64,000 nt of DNA, from NCBI GenBank assembly GCA_028284325.1, contig JANQRX010000001.1:62001-126000 (forward strand), in the 5' to 3' direction. Every line of letters starts with the position of its first letter. Position 1 is the stretch's first letter. Both the position numbers and the translations under genes were made by a program. Shown piece by piece: positions 61,582-64,000 of the stretch. The notes under the pieces were generated by a model, which saw only the letters and a program-made list of their open reading frames with translations, did no database searches and was not told the DNA's origin. This DNA is from Bauldia sp. (lineage in GTDB: Bacteria; Pseudomonadota; Alphaproteobacteria; Rhizobiales; Kaistiaceae).

Positions 61582-61893
61582 CTAGAAGCGGTCGGGCCGG
61601 ATCACCTCGACGTCCGAGACCGTGACGATGCCGATCTGGCGCGAGACCAGCGCGAACAGCGGCTCCAGCACGGCCTCCACCCGGTCGGCGTCGAGGATGC
61701 AGAAGATCGTCACCAGCGCGCCGACCCGGCCGACCACGCCGTCGCGGTGCCAGGCGCCGTCCTTGCCGCGGCCGGCCAGCACCGGCAGCACCGTGTAGCC
61801 GCCGACATCGTGTTCATCGAACAGGGTCAGCACCCGCTGCATCAGCGGCGCCTCGATCATGACGTCGATACGCTTCTTGGCGTAGGTCTTCAC
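61582..61893 (-). CDS. sbtB: PII-like protein, SbtB-type
   Basis: 103-residue ferredoxin-fold PII-like protein: KRIDVMIEAPLMQRVLTLFDEHDVGGYTVLPVLAGRGKDGAW, a T-loop-like segment, and VTIFCILDADRVEAVLEPLFALVSRQIGIVTVSDVEVIRPDRF. In cyanobacteria SbtB binds adenine nucleotides (including cAMP) and gates the bicarbonate transporter SbtA. It follows the sbtA-like gene by 13 bases on the same strand, which supports the same pairing here. Confidence 0.85.
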   Translation of the reverse strand: MKTYAKKRIDVMIEAPLMQRVLTLFDEHDVGGYTVLPVLAGRGKDGAWHRDGVVGRVGALVTIFCILDADRVEAVLEPLFALVSRQIGIVTVSDVEVIRPDRF

Positions 61894-61906
61894 CGGCTTC
61901 CCTCCT

Positions 61907-62872
61907 CTAGGACAGGGCGGAGGCGACCGCGAGATAGAGCGGCACGCCGACGGTCAGGTTGAACGGGAACGTGACGCCCAGCGACAGCGTCAGGTAGACG
62001 GAAGGGTTAGCCTCCGGCAGAGCGAGGCGCAGCGCCGCCGGCACCGCGATGTAGGAGGCGCTGGCCGCCAGCGTGATCATCAGCGCCGTGCCGCCCGCCG
62101 AGAGCCCCACCAGCGTGGCCGCCAGCGCGCCGAGCGCGCCGCCGATCAGCGGCATGTAGAGCCCGAAGGCGATCACCGGCGGCGAGAGCTGCCGCCCGCC
62201 GTCCCGGAGGCCCCGGCCGGCGATGATTCCCATGTCGAGGAGAAAGAGGCAGAGTACGCCGGTGAACGGATCGACGATGAACGGCGACAGCGCCGCAAGG
62301 CCGGTTTCGCCGGTGGTCATGCCGATGACGAAAGCGCCGACCAGGATCACGATCGATCCGTTGAGGGCGACCTCGCGCAGCATTGTGCCGTCGAGCTGCC
62401 GGCTGCCGCGATGGGCGAGCCACAGCGCGACCACGATCGCCGGCGCTTCCATCGCTGCGGCCACTGCCACCATGTAGCCCTCGAAGCGGATGGCACTCCA
62501 GTCCAGCATCTGGGTGGCGGCGAGAAACGTCACGATCGAGATCGACCCGTAGTGGGCGGCCACCGCCGCGGCGTCGATGCGCGACAGCGGGGCGGTCGCC
62601 TGCAGGATCCGGAAGGCGATCAGCGGGATCGACGCGCTGAGGATCACGCCGGCGACGATGGCGGCGACCAGGGTGAGGTCGAAGCCCTGCTCCGCGACCG
62701 CCGCACCGCCCTTGAAGCCGATCGCCATCATCAGGTAGAGCGACAGCCCCTTGGCCACCGCTTCCGGGATGCTGAGGTCGGAGCGAGCGAGCGATGCCGC
62801 CAGCCCCAGCGCGAAGAAGAGGATCGTCGGCGACAGCAGGTTGGCCGTCGCCAGATCGATGGCCGAGGACAA
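61907..62872 (-). CDS. sbtA: SbtA-type sodium-dependent bicarbonate transporter
   Basis: 321-residue membrane protein of the SbtA (DUF897) family with about ten helices in two inverted halves. Diagnostic segments: ANLLSPTILFFALGLAASLARSDLSIPEA at the N-terminus, GFKGGAAVAE, AAHYGSISIVTFLAA, EAPAIVVALWLA, and LFLLDMGIIAGRGL. It should import bicarbonate with sodium across the inner membrane. The cognate PII-like gene follows directly. No carbonic anhydrase or RuBisCO gene is in the window. Confidence 0.88.
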   Translation of the reverse strand: MSSAIDLATANLLSPTILFFALGLAASLARSDLSIPEAVAKGLSLYLMMAIGFKGGAAVAEQGFDLTLVAAIVAGVILSASIPLIAFRILQATAPLSRIDAAAVAAHYGSISIVTFLAATQMLDWSAIRFEGYMVAVAAAMEAPAIVVALWLAHRGSRQLDGTMLREVALNGSIVILVGAFVIGMTTGETGLAALSPFIVDPFTGVLCLFLLDMGIIAGRGLRDGGRQLSPPVIAFGLYMPLIGGALGALAATLVGLSAGGTALMITLAASASYIAVPAALRLALPEANPSVYLTLSLGVTFPFNLTVGVPLYLAVASALS

Positions 62873-63128
62873 GCGCGATGACTCCTGTCGGGGATGAACG
62901 GTGGGAACCGGCGACGGGTCCGTCGCGGCGGTCGGCCGGCGCGCTGCGCGGCGGCCGCTTCTACGTCATTCGCTGCGATTCACCAAGAACCGGCCGATTG
63001 ATAGAGAAAACCGATCGAAACGAGGGGTGCGATCCAATCGACACCATGCATCGGTGTCGCTGTCCAGCAGCGCCGCCGGTTTACCCGGCCGCGGCCGTTT
63101 GCTCTACCTTGGGGAAGGGAGGACACGG

Positions 63129-64000
63129 GTGAAGAGAGACCGTTCGCCATTGCTGCACGTGGTTGAACCGGACTTTCCGGAAGGGCCGTACGAGGGCGAG
63201 CATGAGCGCGCGTCGCAGCGGGCGGACGACCTCCGCTACCACACCGAAATACAGCACATGATCCGGTTCATCTCGGAACTGCGGGCCGAGAGCCGGCGCT
63301 CGCTTCGGCTGGGCGTCGATTTGCGCGAGATGGGTATCGTCCTCAGCCTGATATCGGATCACTTCAACGCCAAGCTGACCACGATGTCGTCCCTGGCACA
63401 GGGGTCCGGGATGAGCTACTCGACCGCCTATCGCGCGATCGACAAGATGCTGGCGGACGGCCTGATCGTTCAGCGCGAGCGCACGACTACCGGTAAGTCG
63501 TTTTCGCTGCATCCGTCGGCGGCCCTGCTTATGCGATGGGAGGAGTTCACCCGCCGCACCCAGCAACTGGTCGAGAGCGACCTGCTGCCCATCGTCAGCC
63601 GCCGCAACGACGTCGCCGCCCGCGAGGAGCCGAAGGACGAGCGGCGGATCGTGCCGCCGCCGCCGGTGCTGGAGCGGAAGCTCTCGCTCGCCCGGGGTCT
63701 CAGGATCCTTGTCCACGCCGACCCGTCGTTCATGGCCATGACGGCGCTCAAGCGGCAGTTCGAGATGATCCTTGGGACCAGGCTCACCTCGCGGGCCCTG
63801 TCCATCGATCGGCTGCGGCGCGAGATCGTGATCAACGGCGAGCGCAAATCGTCCGCCTACGACCTCGTTGCCTGCGACCTGCCGTGGTTCGGCGAGATGG
63901 TCGCGGCCGGGCGCATCCTGCCGCTTGACCCGCTGATCGCCGAGGCTGGTCTCGATCTCGACGACTTCCTTCCCGATGCGATCGCCAGCGTGCGACATGG
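63129..64000 (+). CDS. Winged-helix regulator fused to solute-binding-protein-like domain (5' part)
   Basis: 290 codons are in the window; the gene runs off the right edge. Residues about 65-130 form a MarR/PadR-like winged helix (LREMGIVLSLISDHFN ... MSSLAQGSGMSYSTAYRAIDKMLADGLIVQRERTTTGKSFSLHPS). After a Pro-rich linker (about 165-185) comes a domain like the start of a CUT1 sugar-binding protein: RGLRILVHADPSFMAMTALKRQFEMILG, then YDLVACDLPWFGEMVAAGRILPLDPLIAEAGLDLDDF. No signal peptide, so it is a cytoplasmic regulator that probably senses a ligand with a binding-protein fold. The GTG start follows GGGAGGA. Its targets may lie beyond the window. Confidence 0.78.
   Translation, partial: MKRDRSPLLHVVEPDFPEGPYEGEHERASQRADDLRYHTEIQHMIRFISELRAESRRSLRLGVDLREMGIVLSLISDHFNAKLTTMSSLAQGSGMSYSTAYRAIDKMLADGLIVQRERTTTGKSFSLHPSAALLMRWEEFTRRTQQLVESDLLPIVSRRNDVAAREEPKDERRIVPPPPVLERKLSLARGLRILVHADPSFMAMTALKRQFEMILGTRLTSRALSIDRLRREIVINGERKSSAYDLVACDLPWFGEMVAAGRILPLDPLIAEAGLDLDDFLPDAIASVRH

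Overview
The window is a GC-rich bacterial chromosome segment. The gene content points to an alphaproteobacterium, probably Hyphomicrobiales/Rhizobiales-like: CUT1-type sugar ABC transporter with UgpC/MalK ATPase, ArsH, DUF5946, SbtA/SbtB pair, PBP1C with alpha-2-macroglobulin, many SDRs and N-carbamoyl-D-amino-acid hydrolase. Order-level placement is inference. I see no prophage, insertion sequence, CRISPR array or replication origin.

Layout. 1-1803: 5' part of a peptide/nickel-type solute-binding protein, then an arsR-arsH pair. 1905-7218: a DeoR-type regulator and four overlapping genes (LacD-like aldolase, fucose-isomerase-like protein, Gfo/Idh/MocA oxidoreductase, 2-hydroxyacid dehydrogenase), probably one sugar or sugar-acid pathway. 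7237-9225: a cobalamin riboswitch whose transcript first reaches a HupE/UreJ metal permease, with an exported barrel-like protein behind it. 9286-16904: alpha-2-macroglobulin and PBP1C, a periplasmic defence/repair pair. 16998-18536: ankyrin protein. 18713-25430: five overlapping minus-strand genes for a surface glycan (two GT4 enzymes, a GT2-GT4 fusion, an FkbM methyltransferase and a GT32-GT62-like fusion).

25554-42333 is the main accessory block. A LacI-type regulator (33816-34844) is surrounded by three strong and one weak copy of the inverted repeat GGTAAA-N4-TTTACC. These lie before a MetE-C-like gene, before a signal-less solute-binding-protein-like gene with an SDR and an idonate-dehydrogenase-like gene, before a CoA-transferase/enoyl-CoA hydratase/MBL hydrolase/hydroxyacyl-CoA dehydrogenase operon, and before a sugar ABC transporter/sulfatase/SDR/SDR operon. 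I read this as one regulon that imports and degrades a sulfated or otherwise decorated polyol or sugar-like compound and ends in CoA chemistry. The substrate is unknown, and this is the best candidate here for an undescribed system.

42504-49514: single genes (desaturase, VOC proteins, CPBP protease, amidohydrolase, FG-GAP protein, YgjP-like peptidase) and tRNA-Arg(CCG). 49521-61553: housekeeping and mixed genes (PBP1A, polA, GNAT, D-carbamoylase-like amidase, two epimerase-type TIM barrels, methyltransferase, SET protein, LysR regulator, DUF465 protein). 61582-62872: sbtA-sbtB-like bicarbonate transport pair. 63129-end: 5' part of a protein joining a winged-helix DNA-binding domain to a solute-binding-protein-like domain.

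Family calls rest on motifs and recall of families; no database search was run.
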